A DNA stretch of 64,000 nucleotides, from positions 118,862 through 182,861 of the forward strand of contig NZ_FXUG01000016.1 of NCBI RefSeq assembly GCF_900182915.1. The letters are read 5' to 3'. A program made the translations under genes and the position numbers. The stretch comes from Neorhodopirellula lusitana (GTDB taxonomy: Bacteria; Planctomycetota; Planctomycetia; Pirellulales; Pirellulaceae). Below are positions 8,605-17,890 of the stretch, one piece after another (within the stretch, counting starts at the first letter, position 1; every line of letters starts with the position of its first letter). The notes under the pieces were generated by a model. It was not told the origin of the DNA and did no database searches. It was given only the letters and a program-made list of their open reading frames with translations.

Positions 8605-9843
8605 ATGTTGAGTGAAAAGACTATCCGGATCGTGAAAGAAATTACTCCATTGGTGGCTGCCAATGCTGAAGTGATTACGACGCGTTTTTATGAACGCATG
8701 TTCGAGGTCAATCCAGAGGTCAAGGTTTTCTTCAATCAGTCGCACCAGCATACCGGTGGACAACAAAAGGCGTTGGCTGGCGCGATTTGTGCCTACTTTA
8801 CTCATGTCGACAATCCTGCCGTTTTAATGCCTGCGGTCGAGCTGATTGCTCAAAAACACTGCTCGCTGGGAATTAAGGCTGAGCACTATCCGATCGTTGG
8901 CAGCAATTTGTTGGCGGCGATCAAGGACGTGATGGGCGATGCGGCGACCGACGAAATTGTGGAAGCGGTTGCCGAAGCGTACGGGTTCCTAGCCGATATC
9001 TTCATTGGTCGGGAAGACGCGATCTATGAGGAGCAACAGGCTGCACCGGGTGGCTGGAGTGGCACGCGAGATTTCGTGGTCGCGAGGAAGGTTCCCGAGA
9101 ATGATCTCGTGACCTCGTTCTACTTGAAACCGGAAGATGAAGGTCCTTTGCCGCCGTTTAAGCCGGGGCAATACATCACGGTTCACATCGAACACCCGCA
9201 CACGCCGACTTCGCCGCGGAACTACAGTTTGTCCGATCGAGCGGGTGAGCCGCATTACCGAATCAGCGTGAAGCGGGAAGAACGTCTGGTGGCCGATGCA
9301 CCTGATGGCTTGATCTCCAACCACTTGCATGATGCCGTTCAGGAAGGCGATCGCGTGAAGTTGGGGCCGCCGTGCGGTGAGTTTACAGTCGACCCGAACG
9401 CGGTCGCGAAACCGGTGGTTTTGCTGGCCGGTGGGATCGGTGTGACGCCGTTATTGTCGATGGCGAAGTCGATCGTCCACGCGAACCCCGACGCCGATAT
9501 CTACTTCCTGCAAGCGGCTCGTAATAGCAAAGTGCATGCGTTCGCCGACGAGGTACGTAATTTGGCGGCGGCGGGACCCAATGTAAAGACACGTGTTCTC
9601 TACGACGCCCCGGAACCCGGCGACGTGAAGGACGGTCAGTGCGACGAGGCCGGATTCGTTACGACGGACCTATTGCGTCAGTGGGTGCCGGTTGCCGACG
9701 CGGACTTCTATTTTTGTGGTCCTAAACCGTTCATGCAGAACGTCCACGCGTGCCTGCAGGAACTGGGTGTCGACGAGCAACGTGTCCGGTACGAGTTCTT
9801 CGGCCCCAAGCAAGACTTGGTCTGCCCGGCGGGGCACGCGTAG
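8605..9843 (+). CDS. hmp: flavohaemoglobin, nitric oxide dioxygenase
   Basis: A 412-aa protein of standard Hmp length. The globin domain (1-138) carries the haem pocket residues Tyr29 (B10), Gln53 (E7) and proximal His85 (QKHCSLGI), the same numbering as the E. coli protein. The FAD domain follows (about 150-260) with the RNYSLS motif, then the NAD(P)H domain with [11 protein letters not shown] and the C-terminal [10 protein letters not shown]. The enzyme converts NO and O2 to nitrate using NAD(P)H, in the cytoplasm. It appears to be monocistronic; the next gene is convergent. I saw no convincing NsrR-type operator upstream. The minisatellite in its upstream region could affect promoter spacing. 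Confidence 0.97.
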   Translation: MLSEKTIRIVKEITPLVAANAEVITTRFYERMFEVNPEVKVFFNQSHQHTGGQQKALAGAICAYFTHVDNPAVLMPAVELIAQKHCSLGIKAEHYPIVGSNLLAAIKDVMGDAATDEIVEAVAEAYGFLADIFIGREDAIYEEQQAAPGGWSGTRDFVVARKVPENDLVTSFYLKPEDEGPLPPFKPGQYITVHIEHPHTPTSPRNYSLSDRAGEPHYRISVKREERLVADAPDGLISNHLHDAVQEGDRVKLGPPCGEFTVDPNAVAKPVVLLAGGIGVTPLLSMAKSIVHANPDADIYFLQAARNSKVHAFADEVRNLAAAGPNVKTRVLYDAPEPGDVKDGQCDEAGFVTTDLLRQWVPVADADFYFCGPKPFMQNVHACLQELGVDEQRVRYEFFGPKQDLVCPAGHA

Positions 9844-10330
9844 GCATCGCCCCGAGCACCTTCCCGATTTAGCCGTAGTCGATTTAACCGTAGCCGATGT
9901 CGCCAGACTTCGGGGGACTGGCGAAACTCCTGAACTCTGGCGAGCTGTTGATCACCCACAAATCCACCCGCATCCCGGAAGGGATAGCCAGATATTAGCC
10001 ACAGGTCGCGTAGCGCACCTGCGGAAAAGGGCAGAGCAGCATGGTCGACCCCGAAGGCGGTCGTAGCGAGTCCACGCTGATGAATCTGCGCCCCGCTTCG
10101 GGTTCGGGTTTTCAGGGTCGGGTTACTGGTTGATCATCGTATCCGGCAGTATTCGCTGCGCTCGACCGCCGGCTAATGGCTTACAACGCCTTCGGCGTAA
10201 CAACACTTGTGGGTAGTCAACAGCTCTGGCGAGCCCAGCTACAGATTCTGGTGTGTACCCGGCGGCATTGGTTCTGGACAGAGGCTGTGACCGACGCACA
10301 GCCTGACGCTTTTCAAAGGAACGCTAGTCG
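9844..10330. repeat. gene-free convergent region with short hairpin motifs
   Basis: No gene is supported. The region holds small hairpins of the kind scattered between planctomycete genes: caggt..acctg around gcg/cgc at about 10001-10020, and acgcc-ttc-ggcgt at about 10188-10200 within a stretch that reads ttacaacgccttcggcgtaa. These may be REP-like elements or terminators for the two convergent genes. Confidence 0.4.
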
Positions 10331-10918
10331 TTACGGTAGTTTCGAAACGACGGTGGCGACGTCGACACGATTGCCGTGGGAAACCACTGTCTTCCCGAAG
10401 ACGATTTCCTGGTTCTTGTTGACAACGAAAGTCGAAGGATAGGCTGTTTCGCGTGGAGCATCCCAGCGAAGTCCCCAGGCATTGGTGAACTTGTAGTCAG
10501 GGTCAAGGACGAAGTGGTAGTTGGCCGGGAACGACTTGCTGCCTTGGAATTCTTTGGCGTGAACGGCCAAAAGTTCAGCCGGGCCTGGGTAGATGAGGAC
10601 CACTTGGACATCATCAAACTCAGATTGCTTGCTGAGGAATTCACCGACTTGGCGGCTACACATCGGGCACTGTTTCCCGGGCCAGCCACGGAGGACCAGC
10701 ATCACCACAGGTGATTTTTCGGTGAGCGATGAGAGCGACACGGCTTCGCCGGCTTGATTCATCAACTCGAAGTCGGGCGCTTTTTGGCCAACCTGCGGCG
10801 GATGAGGTGGTTCCTTCCCGGGAGTGGCTTGTCGCCGGCCTTGAGCTTGAGCGGTCACTGAAAAGGTTGCTACGGATAGCAACAGGAAAAGGCCAACGGT
10901 TGCGCTGCGAATTTGCAT
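10331..10918 (-). CDS. exported peroxiredoxin/thioredoxin-like protein
   Basis: A 195-aa protein starting at the ATG at 10918, chosen because AAGGA precedes it and a Sec signal peptide follows (LFLLLSVATFSVTAQAQG, cleavage near residue 26). The rest is an AhpC/TSA-type thioredoxin fold: VGQKAPDFELMNQAGEAVSL, then MLVLRGWPGKQCPMCSRQV with a CPMC dithiol where peroxiredoxins have a single peroxidatic Cys, then YPSTFVVNKNQEIVFGK with the family cis-Pro region. It is probably a periplasmic thiol reductase or peroxidase. The longer open frame up to 11110 is not needed. No operon partner is evident: the pentapeptide gene upstream is separated by 213 bp. Confidence 0.85.
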   Translation of the reverse strand: MQIRSATVGLFLLLSVATFSVTAQAQGRRQATPGKEPPHPPQVGQKAPDFELMNQAGEAVSLSSLTEKSPVVMLVLRGWPGKQCPMCSRQVGEFLSKQSEFDDVQVVLIYPGPAELLAVHAKEFQGSKSFPANYHFVLDPDYKFTNAWGLRWDAPRETAYPSTFVVNKNQEIVFGKTVVSHGNRVDVATVVSKLP

Positions 10919-11131
10919 CGGGATCCTTTGAGTGGTTGCGAACAGAAATGTCCACGGCTGATGTTCTTTGGGGGATGTTCTTTGGCCTCGCCGATCCGCC
11001 ATCGGCAAGGGTGGTCCTGGAAATGTTGAGCCTCTGGAGTACGAATCGGCATCCTCTCGGTTAACGGGCGGGAACGCCGAAACTCGCGAAACAACTGCTC
11101 GCTGAAACATTTAGCCAGGACCGTATGTTAC

Positions 11132-11791
11132 CTAATTCCGAGCGGGCGTGGCCTCGACGACAACACCCAACAGTGGTGCAAAGTCGGCGATTTGATGAGG
11201 GTCGACGATTGTCCCACGCAGCTCCTCAGCATCAATTTGGATCCCGGCAACGTGCGAACCTCGTAAGTCCAAAATCTCCAGAGACGATCCCACAAATCGT
11301 GCGTTACGAAGATCGCAATCGCGGAACACGACCTGTTTCAGCGACGCACGTTGGAAGTCCGCTTCGCGAAGGTCGCAATCTTCAAACCGGCAATTCGCGA
11401 GTTGCGCATCTTGGAAGATCGAGAGATCGAGTTTGCAGCCGCTGAATAAAACATTCCGAAGTCTTCCATCGGAAAAGCTGAGGCCAGTCGCCCGAGCACG
11501 ATGGAACTCGTTGTTGGTAAACCTGGCTTCGCAACAGTCCAAGTTGGACAGCGTGCAGCCACTGAAAAGAATCTCGGTGAGGTCAGCCGCGGTCCATGAT
11601 CCGCCGGAGATGTCCACTTTGTCGAAGTGCGAGTGTTCGATCACGACATCGGAATTTCGAGACTGACTGAGATCGGCGCCCCGCACGACAACCGAGTGAT
11701 AGGATTGATCCGATTGAAATGAATCGCCCTGGATTGGAGTCAAGCGAGCTTTGGAGAACTTGTCGATTAACGAGCGACGTTTGGCGTTCAT
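11132..11791 (-). CDS. pentapeptide-repeat protein
   Basis: A 219-aa protein composed largely of A(D/N)LxX-type pentapeptide repeats that fold into a right-handed quadrilateral beta helix: ADLTEILFSGC, LSNLDCCEARFTNNEF, NCRFEDCDLREADFQRASLKQ and DCDLRNARFVGSSLEILDL. Some members (Qnr, McbG) mimic DNA and protect gyrase, but most have no known function, and nothing here supports a specific role. The start at 11791 removes an N-terminal extension that is not repeat-like. There is no signal peptide and it is probably cytoplasmic. It is divergent from the FG-GAP gene at 12075. Confidence 0.82.
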   Translation of the reverse strand: MNAKRRSLIDKFSKARLTPIQGDSFQSDQSYHSVVVRGADLSQSRNSDVVIEHSHFDKVDISGGSWTAADLTEILFSGCTLSNLDCCEARFTNNEFHRARATGLSFSDGRLRNVLFSGCKLDLSIFQDAQLANCRFEDCDLREADFQRASLKQVVFRDCDLRNARFVGSSLEILDLRGSHVAGIQIDAEELRGTIVDPHQIADFAPLLGVVVEATPARN

Positions 11792-12074
11792 GCAGTGACG
11801 GTCAAAGGGGAAGGCGATCGAGTAGCGGATCTGGAATGAGGCTGCTTGATCGCATCGTAGCCCTTGCTGTATAGCCCGTGCAAGGGAATGAATCGTTGCA
11901 GGGAAGCGAAGGTGTTCAAGGGAATGCCCTTGCATTCAAACTGACGTTTTTAAACACGTGTGCGTGTGGAACCCGACCGGTTCATTTGTAGCGTACAATA
12001 CTCCCCACACTGGTGCGTCCCACACTGACTCGCTCATTCAACACGCACGACTTGATCCACCTGGAAGAACCTTG

Positions 12075-13250
12075 ATGATCCGTCACCTGAATCATTCGCT
12101 GATGTTAGTTTTCGGCTTAGTTTTCTTTGTTCAAGCAACGCAAGCGGAGGAGCACGTTTCTTTCACCGCACGTTTGTTAACCCTGGATGCCAACGAGGGC
12201 ATCGCTGCGGGTGACATTGACGGGGATGGCAAGACCGACCTGGTTGCGGGGCGGAATTGGTATCGGGCCGGTGAATGGGTTCCTCGACCGGTCCGGAACA
12301 TTGACGACTGGAATGGATACGTGCAGAGCAATGGTGACTTTCTGTTGGACGTCAACGGCGACGGACGATTGGATGTGATCGCTGGCTCGTTCTTGCCGAC
12401 GGAAGTTCATTGGTACGAGAACCCAGGCGAAGAAGGCTTACGACTCGGAAGTCGCTGGACCGAACATTTGTTGGTCGATACAGGTAACTCGGCGAACGAG
12501 GGGCACCTGATGCAGGACTTGGACGGCGATGGGCTGCCAGAGTGGATTGTGGGTAGCTGGAAAAAGGATGTGCCGCTGATGGTCTGGCAGCTAACCAAGC
12601 GAGAGGAACCCGACCAAGCTGGTGCGATCTACGAAGCAATCCCGCATGAATTGGGCGCACGTGGAAGTGGGCATGGTTTGGCAGTCGGCGATCTGAACAG
12701 TGATGGCCGCCTTGATGTTTTGGTCGGCCAAGGTTGGTATGAGCAGCCCGTCGATGCATGGGGCGGTCCTTGGACGTTTCATCCGGATTGGGATTTGCAA
12801 TCCAGCCTGCCAATGATTGTGACGGACTTGGATGCCGACGGCGATTCGGATTTGATTCTTGGAAACGGCCACGACTTTGGATTGATGTGGTGGCGCAATG
12901 AAGGGCCGGATGATACGGGAAGAATAAAGTGGAGCGAGAACGAGATCGACAGTAGTTTCAGCCAGCCTCATACCCTGCACTGGGCCGATCTAGACGGCGA
13001 TGACCGCCCAGAGCTGATCGCGGGTAAACGCTATTTCGCTCACAACGGGAAAGATCCCGGCGGGAGTGAGATGCCGTGTCTGTATTACTATCAATGGAAT
13101 GCTGAAACGGAGAAGTTCACACGGTTCACAATCGATGAGGGCCACGTTGGTTGTGGGCTGCAAGTGGTCAGCGAAGACCTCAATGGCGACGGCAAGACTG
13201 ATATCGCGGTCGCCGGGAAGAGCGGAACCTATCTGTTGCTAGCGAACTGA
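12075..13250 (+). CDS. exported FG-GAP/VCBS repeat protein
   Basis: A 391-aa secreted protein. The ATG at 12075 follows a GGAAG ribosome site and opens a signal peptide (LMLVFGLVFFVQATQAEE, cleavage near residue 25). The mature part holds seven calcium-binding DxDGDG-type loops: DIDGDGKTDLVAG, DVNGDGRLDVIAG, DLDGDGLPEWIVG, DLNSDGRLDVLVG, DLDADGDSDLILG, DLDGDDRPELIAG and DLNGDGKTDIAVAG. Seven blades fit a complete integrin-like beta-propeller. Such proteins are abundant in planctomycetes; their ligands are mostly unknown. No enzymatic domain is attached, and it appears to be transcribed alone. Confidence 0.88.
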   Translation: MIRHLNHSLMLVFGLVFFVQATQAEEHVSFTARLLTLDANEGIAAGDIDGDGKTDLVAGRNWYRAGEWVPRPVRNIDDWNGYVQSNGDFLLDVNGDGRLDVIAGSFLPTEVHWYENPGEEGLRLGSRWTEHLLVDTGNSANEGHLMQDLDGDGLPEWIVGSWKKDVPLMVWQLTKREEPDQAGAIYEAIPHELGARGSGHGLAVGDLNSDGRLDVLVGQGWYEQPVDAWGGPWTFHPDWDLQSSLPMIVTDLDADGDSDLILGNGHDFGLMWWRNEGPDDTGRIKWSENEIDSSFSQPHTLHWADLDGDDRPELIAGKRYFAHNGKDPGGSEMPCLYYYQWNAETEKFTRFTIDEGHVGCGLQVVSEDLNGDGKTDIAVAGKSGTYLLLAN

Positions 13251-13784
13251 AGGTTCGACCTCCCAAGTTTCGAACGGCCGTGGGGCGGCGTGGTCCAGCG
13301 ATCCGCATTCTTTCCACCCTCAATACTGCCCACTTCGATACTTCTTGACGTTCTCAGCCTGCTCCTGGAGAAGTCCTACTTCGCGGCCCTTGCGTCTTTG
13401 CGTTGAAAAACCAATCAGTTGCCATCATTCGACGGTTTTCTCCGTGACCTCGGTGTTCTCTGTAGCAAGTACTTTCAGCACAGGCAATCCAGTTCGACTA
13501 ACGCCGGTGGACCGGACATCGATCGAGCCGAGGTCGAACCGCACTCTCTCTTTCGCATTGAGGTCGGCATCGTCGGCGTGGCTTGGGATGCGATTGTTCG
13601 TTGAGGGATAGCCGAGTTGAAACGGATGGGGTAGTGATTCGTTTTGAAGCAGTTCGTCCGAGGGGGTGGCTTGAGTAACAGTTTCTCAGTGCGGGGCTTT
13701 TACGGGCCGATAGCCATAATCCTTCCCGTCGTTGATTCACTCAATCGCGGCCCCAATAACCTGCCTTCCTTGGAGCACTTCCCC
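13251..13784. other. gene-free region with a degenerate repeated phrase
   Basis: No convincing gene. At about 13380-13465 the text cttgcgtctttgcgttgaaaa is followed by ttttctccgtgacctcggtgttctctgta, built from imperfect short repeats (ttgcgtc/ttgcgtt; ctccgtg/ctcggtg/ttctctg). I have seen similar phrases between genes of many environmental bacteria, but I cannot confirm copy number here. Confidence 0.35.
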
Positions 13785-14696
13785 ATGCCCGTTTTGCTGA
13801 TGATTAATTTGAAAGGCGGAGTTGGTAAAACGGCCTCGACGGTGGCACTTGCCGAGACGATGGCGGAATGTGGGCAGCGGGTGCTCGTGATCGATGCGGA
13901 TCACCAAAGCATGGCGGGTGAGTTGCTAGTGGGGCAATCACGAATGCTTCGTGCCGAACGTTCCAAGACCACCTTGCATGATCTGTTTCTGGCGATGGCA
14001 GATGTGGATTTTGATCCAAAGCTGCTAAGTAAGTTTGTGATCGGCAACGCGTCAACGGTGGGCTCCGCGATGTCGAACTTGTGGACGATCCCGTGCTCGT
14101 TCCGGATTGACGACTTCTTTTCCAGCGTGGCGAAGTCGAAACGGATTTGTCGAACCTATGCGACGGAACGAGAGCTTCAGGTGGGACTTGGGAAGCGAAT
14201 GCCGAAGGTGAAGAAATGGCTGATGCAACACTTCGACTACGTTCTTGTGGATTGCCCGCCAAGCATCGCGATGCAGGTCAAAATGTTTTTACGGATTGCA
14301 GATGGATACATCATTCCTAGTATCCCTGACCAGTTGTCAGTGCGGGGATCGGAAAACTTGGTGAAGCGAATAGGGAAGCTGAACTTCAAGGTTCCAGGCA
14401 TCGGAACCTTGTGGACGCTCTATCGTCAGCAAGTCGCACTGCACCGCGAGATTGTGAAGGAGCCTTTCACAAAGCTACCCAAGCCGTTTGAAACAGTGAT
14501 TCCAAACGCGACCAAATTGGCATCGGCGATGGAACTAAATGACGCGAAGATGATCCCAAACTGCGACATCAAATACGGCCGTGAGTTTGCATCACGCTAC
14601 CGAGTCCTGACTGACGAACTGGTCTCTCGTTGCAACGCCGGGTTCGTAATGCCCCCGAAGACTCAAGTCGATCGAGAGCTAGCTGGTGCGGTTTAA
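13785..14696 (+). CDS. ParA/MinD-type P-loop ATPase
   Basis: A 303-aa soluble protein. The deviant Walker A motif NLKGGVGKTAST is at residues 9-20, the switch-like VIDADHQSMAGEL at about 38-50, and Walker B is the hydrophobic YVLVDCPPS at about 153-161. This is the ParA/Soj/MinD fold, which makes ATP-dependent dimers on DNA or membrane to position cargo. The C-terminus (ATKLASAMELNDAKMIPNCDIKYGREFASRYRVLTDEL) resembles ParA dimer-face helices. The start at 13785 has TGGAG upstream and directly precedes the P-loop; 47 upstream codons are open but non-conserved. There is no ParB-like partner or parS site nearby, so it is an orphan ParA whose cargo is unknown. Confidence 0.85.
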   Translation: MPVLLMINLKGGVGKTASTVALAETMAECGQRVLVIDADHQSMAGELLVGQSRMLRAERSKTTLHDLFLAMADVDFDPKLLSKFVIGNASTVGSAMSNLWTIPCSFRIDDFFSSVAKSKRICRTYATERELQVGLGKRMPKVKKWLMQHFDYVLVDCPPSIAMQVKMFLRIADGYIIPSIPDQLSVRGSENLVKRIGKLNFKVPGIGTLWTLYRQQVALHREIVKEPFTKLPKPFETVIPNATKLASAMELNDAKMIPNCDIKYGREFASRYRVLTDELVSRCNAGFVMPPKTQVDRELAGAV

Positions 14697-15162
14697 TAAG
14701 CCTACCACGGGGTCTTGATTCGGCACACTCAGCGAGTCTTGCTTTCATTCGCAGCCAGACTCGCCAAGAACTCGGCGTGCAGCCAAAGACTGAAACCTGC
14801 CTAACGTTCGATTGTCGCTTAAAGACCCGATTAAATTTGGTTGTGACACGACAAACAGATGGCGATATCTCAGCACATCCTCGCCTTTGGCTAGACGCAC
14901 TCCGCATTTGCGAATCTCGGAAAACCGAGTGTATCTAAAAAGCCATTCCCAGGATGTCATTTGGATAGCGTCGGGCGAACGCTCCCTAGCGACAGAGAAT
15001 CCGACCGAGCTGAAGGAGCATCGTTTGCATCCATGAGTTAACGGCGACATCGCCCGCTACAATTAGGCACCAACTCTGTCACGACGAACGAAAAGCCAAC
15101 AATGCTTTTTTTTGCGAAAGTCTTGTCCATGTTTCCACGCCGAACGACATTCAGTTATAGCG
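14697..15162. other. gene-free region
   Basis: No open frame here looks like protein on either strand, and I see no strong inverted repeat. It should contain the promoter of the sigma factor operon at 15163. Confidence 0.5.
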
Positions 15163-15708
15163 ATGAATGAATTAGCAATGAACGAGAGCGACACCCGAGA
15201 TCGCGTTTTAAAAACAATGCTGTCGTCACAGTCAGCGCTGTTGGCCTACGCGCATTCGATGCTTCAAGATTATTCAGCGGCAGAAGATGTGGTGCAAAAT
15301 GTCTTTTTGATTGTAGCCCGAAAGTATGAAGATTTTGAAGAAGGCACGTCGATCGTTGCATGGTGTCGACCGATGGTGAGGTTCGAGGTGCTGAAATACC
15401 TGCGCAACTCGAAGCGAGAGCAAACCGTCGAGGATCGGGTACTGCAAAACGCGATGGACGCCGCATTCGATGAACAGCAGACCGATGACCTGAACTTTCG
15501 CATGGAATACTTGCGAAATTGCTTGGCGAAGCTGCCCAGCAAACGCCGCGAGTTGCTTCGGCTGCGATACCAAGACCAAGCTGGCTACTTATCGATCGCG
15601 GAAGCCTTGGGTATAAGCCTTGAAACGGTACGAAAAAGCCTGTTTCGAGCGAGACATTCGCTTCGCAATTGTGTCGACTTGCATATTCAGCGTGAGGTAT
15701 CTCCATGA
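15163..15708 (+). CDS. ECF sigma factor, Rhodopirellula/Verrucomicrobium type
   Basis: A 181-aa sigma-70 family protein. Region 2 spans about residues 10-75 (ALLAYAHSMLQDYSAAEDVVQNVFL, then FEEGTSIVAWCRPMVRFEVLKYL). Region 4 is at 115-170 (LAKLPSKRRELLRLRYQD..YLSIAEALGISLETVRKSLFRARHSL). It belongs to the small planctomycete/verrucomicrobial sigma family that sits beside FecR/LamG proteins. Two ATGs are possible (15163 and 15178) and neither has a strong ribosome site. Its stop overlaps the start of the next gene in an ATGA at 15705, so the two are translationally coupled; the neighbour is the likely membrane anti-sigma factor. Confidence 0.92.
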   Translation: MNELAMNESDTRDRVLKTMLSSQSALLAYAHSMLQDYSAAEDVVQNVFLIVARKYEDFEEGTSIVAWCRPMVRFEVLKYLRNSKREQTVEDRVLQNAMDAAFDEQQTDDLNFRMEYLRNCLAKLPSKRRELLRLRYQDQAGYLSIAEALGISLETVRKSLFRARHSLRNCVDLHIQREVSP

Positions 15709-17288
15709 ATGCATCTGCTTTCAATCCCGACCGCTTGGAGCAGCTGACCGTCGCACATATGACGGGCGAATTAACAGACGACGAGAAGTCGGAGCTCGCC
15801 ATTTTGTTAGACCAGTCTCAAGAGGCTCGTAAGGAGTTTGTAAAAGTTGCTCATTTCGAGTCGGCATTGACGCGCCTTCATCACGACGCACGCGACTTGG
15901 AAATCCCTCCTGCGGTAGATGCACCGGCATGGCTCCCGCGATTTCGGCAGGTGACGCGAATCGTCCCGTGGCTCGTTACTGCCGCTTCTTTGCTCCTGGT
16001 GCTTCACCTGGCTTCAAACCGATCGTCAACAGAGAACCTGCCGGAGCAACCTGCCACCCACTTCACTGCGTTGCTGGTCGATCAAGTGGGTGCGAGATTC
16101 GCTCCGCAACGGAAAGAAGGGGAAGTGGCGTTTAGCCCAGGTGAATATGAACTTGCCGACGGCACCGTCCAGTTACGTTTCGCAAACGGCGTGGACCTAG
16201 TCGTTCAATCACCGGCGAAATTCGAGATCCACGACGTTATGCGAAGCCAGCTCTTCTACGGAAACGTGCGTGCAGTCGTCCCCCCGTCCGCTGAGGGTTT
16301 CACGATCGATGCGGCGGACGTCCAGTTTGAGGATGTCGGAACGGAATTCGGCCTTCGTGTCGACAGGGGATCTAGCGTCGGTTCGCTGCACGTGTTTGAT
16401 GGCCAAGTTAACGTGCGCAGTGCTGAATCCAACGCAGTGCTAAAGCAGGTTTTTGAAGGCCAGTCGATCGAATGCCGAGACGGAATCTCTAGCCAGATCG
16501 ATACATTGAACCCTGACTCGTTTCCAAATCCAAGTCGCATTGGATTCAAACGCTGGCGAGCGAACCAAGAAACGCTAATCAACGATCCGGATTTGGTCGC
16601 CTACTTCCCATTCACCCAAGACGCCAATGACGCCTCATTGCTGAAGAATCTAAAAACCCATGACGATCATCCTGTGGCCGATTCGGTGATCACAGGAGCG
16701 CGTTGGATGTCCGGGCGATGGCAGGGCAAAGAGTCCTTGCTTTTTGATCGAGACTCCGATTTCGCCGAATTTGAGCTACCGGGTGAATTCAACGAACTGA
16801 CAATTGCCGCCTGGGTCTACATCAACCGTCGTGACCATCCCGTGATATCGGTTGTTGATTCCAATGGCTGGGAGCCTGGCGATGTTCACCTTCAGTTCAA
16901 CCGATATGGCGCTGCCTACGTTGACATCTGCGAAACTCGCCAACGTGGGAGCCAATCCGAGCTGAACGAAAAATGGACCAACCAAGTGGCATCGACGGGC
17001 TGCTGGGTTCATCTGGCAACTTCGATCTCGCTAACTCAGCGAAATGCGATAGTTTACGTCAATGGGAAAGTTGTTCACGAAACTTCCTTGCGGCGAGACG
17101 GCTTGATTCGACCGGGAGTTTGCCGAATCGGGAATTGGCTTCCGACGGGAACCCTCTGGAAGACCCGTGCATTCAACGGACGAATTGACGAGGTCGCGAT
17201 TTGGAAACGGGCTTTGAGCGATCAGGAGATCGCCGCCGAAATCACTCGCGGGCGTCCAAGTCTGCTGTGGCCTGACGAAACAAAGTAG
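15705..17288 (+). CDS. FecR-like membrane protein with C-terminal LamG domain
   Basis: A 527-aa single-pass protein. The cytoplasmic part (1-85) holds the MTGELTDDEKSELAILLDQ segment typical of proteins that bind a sigma factor. One transmembrane helix lies at about 86-103. A FecR-type beta domain follows at about 125-260 (FSPGEYELADGTVQLRFANGVDLVVQSPAKFEI; EDVGTEFGLRVD). The C-terminal ~230 residues form a LamG/concanavalin-like fold (LVAYFPFTQDANDAS, LTIAAWVYINR, GRIDEVAIWKRALSDQEI). It is likely an anti-sigma factor for the overlapping upstream gene, with the LamG domain sensing carbohydrate or cell-surface material. That sensory role is inferred. Confidence 0.85.
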   Translation: MNASAFNPDRLEQLTVAHMTGELTDDEKSELAILLDQSQEARKEFVKVAHFESALTRLHHDARDLEIPPAVDAPAWLPRFRQVTRIVPWLVTAASLLLVLHLASNRSSTENLPEQPATHFTALLVDQVGARFAPQRKEGEVAFSPGEYELADGTVQLRFANGVDLVVQSPAKFEIHDVMRSQLFYGNVRAVVPPSAEGFTIDAADVQFEDVGTEFGLRVDRGSSVGSLHVFDGQVNVRSAESNAVLKQVFEGQSIECRDGISSQIDTLNPDSFPNPSRIGFKRWRANQETLINDPDLVAYFPFTQDANDASLLKNLKTHDDHPVADSVITGARWMSGRWQGKESLLFDRDSDFAEFELPGEFNELTIAAWVYINRRDHPVISVVDSNGWEPGDVHLQFNRYGAAYVDICETRQRGSQSELNEKWTNQVASTGCWVHLATSISLTQRNAIVYVNGKVVHETSLRRDGLIRPGVCRIGNWLPTGTLWKTRAFNGRIDEVAIWKRALSDQEIAAEITRGRPSLLWPDETK

Positions 17289-17527
17289 CGAGGAATTGCC
17301 GCGAAGGTGTCGCTCGGAACGCGACATCAAGAACTCTCGCTAAGACACTGACAGAGTATCCTCTCAGCTCCCGAGCATTTCAATACGCTTCGTCTGTTCG
17401 ACGGAGTTCGAGGTGTTCCGTCGGTCGTGGGAAGAGGGGGCATCGGTAATTGCTTCTTCGATCAGTTGCTTTGTCGCCCTCCGATAACACCAACAAGCTT
17501 GCGCAGCGTGAAAATAGCGTGGGTGAG

Positions 17528-17716
17528 TTAGCGCTTAGGTGGCCCGCCTGTTGGATAGTCCGGCTGCTGCCTTTCTGCTTCCCGAAGTGCTTGAGTTTCC
17601 TTTGTCTGGCGGATTGAATCTTCGGTCGATTGAATCATCGTCGCCTCTGGAGTGCCGCAGCCAGCAACGCACACTGCACAAAACAGAAGACCAGTTGCAA
17701 AAATCTTTTTCTTCAT
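17528..17716 (-). CDS. tiny lipoprotein downstream of a DUF1559 gene
   Basis: A 62-aa protein with a textbook lipoprotein signal: KKK, a hydrophobic core (IFATGLLFCAVCV) and lipobox VAGC with the acylated Cys at residue 20. The mature chain is only 43 residues, polar and probably helical (SIRQTKETQALREAERQQ), ending in a Pro/Gly tail. The family is unrecognised. It follows the DUF1559 gene at 17891-19147 on the same strand, but two strong terminators lie between them, so it is either made by read-through or from its own promoter close to 17740. Similar tiny lipoproteins flank the other DUF1559 block at 60228 and 63245. Confidence 0.75.
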   Translation of the reverse strand: MKKKIFATGLLFCAVCVAGCGTPEATMIQSTEDSIRQTKETQALREAERQQPDYPTGGPPKR

Positions 17717-17753
17717 TTGTATTTTCTCGAAAACGAGTTGTTGAGAGACAGTG

Positions 17754-17834
17754 AAAAAAACAATGCCCCGCTAAATTGCTGGGGCTTCTTACTACCACCA
17801 AAACGAACCGCCCCGGTGATTAAGCGGGGCATTG
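17754..17834 (-). terminator. second of two tandem minus-strand terminators
   Basis: Arms caatgccccgct (17761-17772) and agcggggcattg (17823-17834) are a perfect 12-bp inverted repeat. On the minus strand it ends in seven T residues (17754-17760). An alternative short hairpin is possible inside the 50-nt loop. Confidence 0.75.
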
Positions 17835-17872
17835 AAAAAAAATACCCGGCTACGAAAAGATCGTATCCGGGC
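17835..17872 (-). terminator. rho-independent terminator of the DUF1559 gene
   Basis: On the minus strand CCCGG-A-TACGA pairs with TCGTA-G-CCGGG around a 5-nt loop (17845-17871) and is followed by eight consecutive T residues (17835-17842) after TA. It lies 18 bp past the DUF1559 stop codon. Confidence 0.88.
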
Positions 17873-17890
17873 ATGCGGAACTTCGGATCA

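Noticed and set aside
11958..12074. Upstream start for the FG-GAP protein
   Set aside because: It would bury the signal peptide; the ATG at 12075 has a ribosome site.
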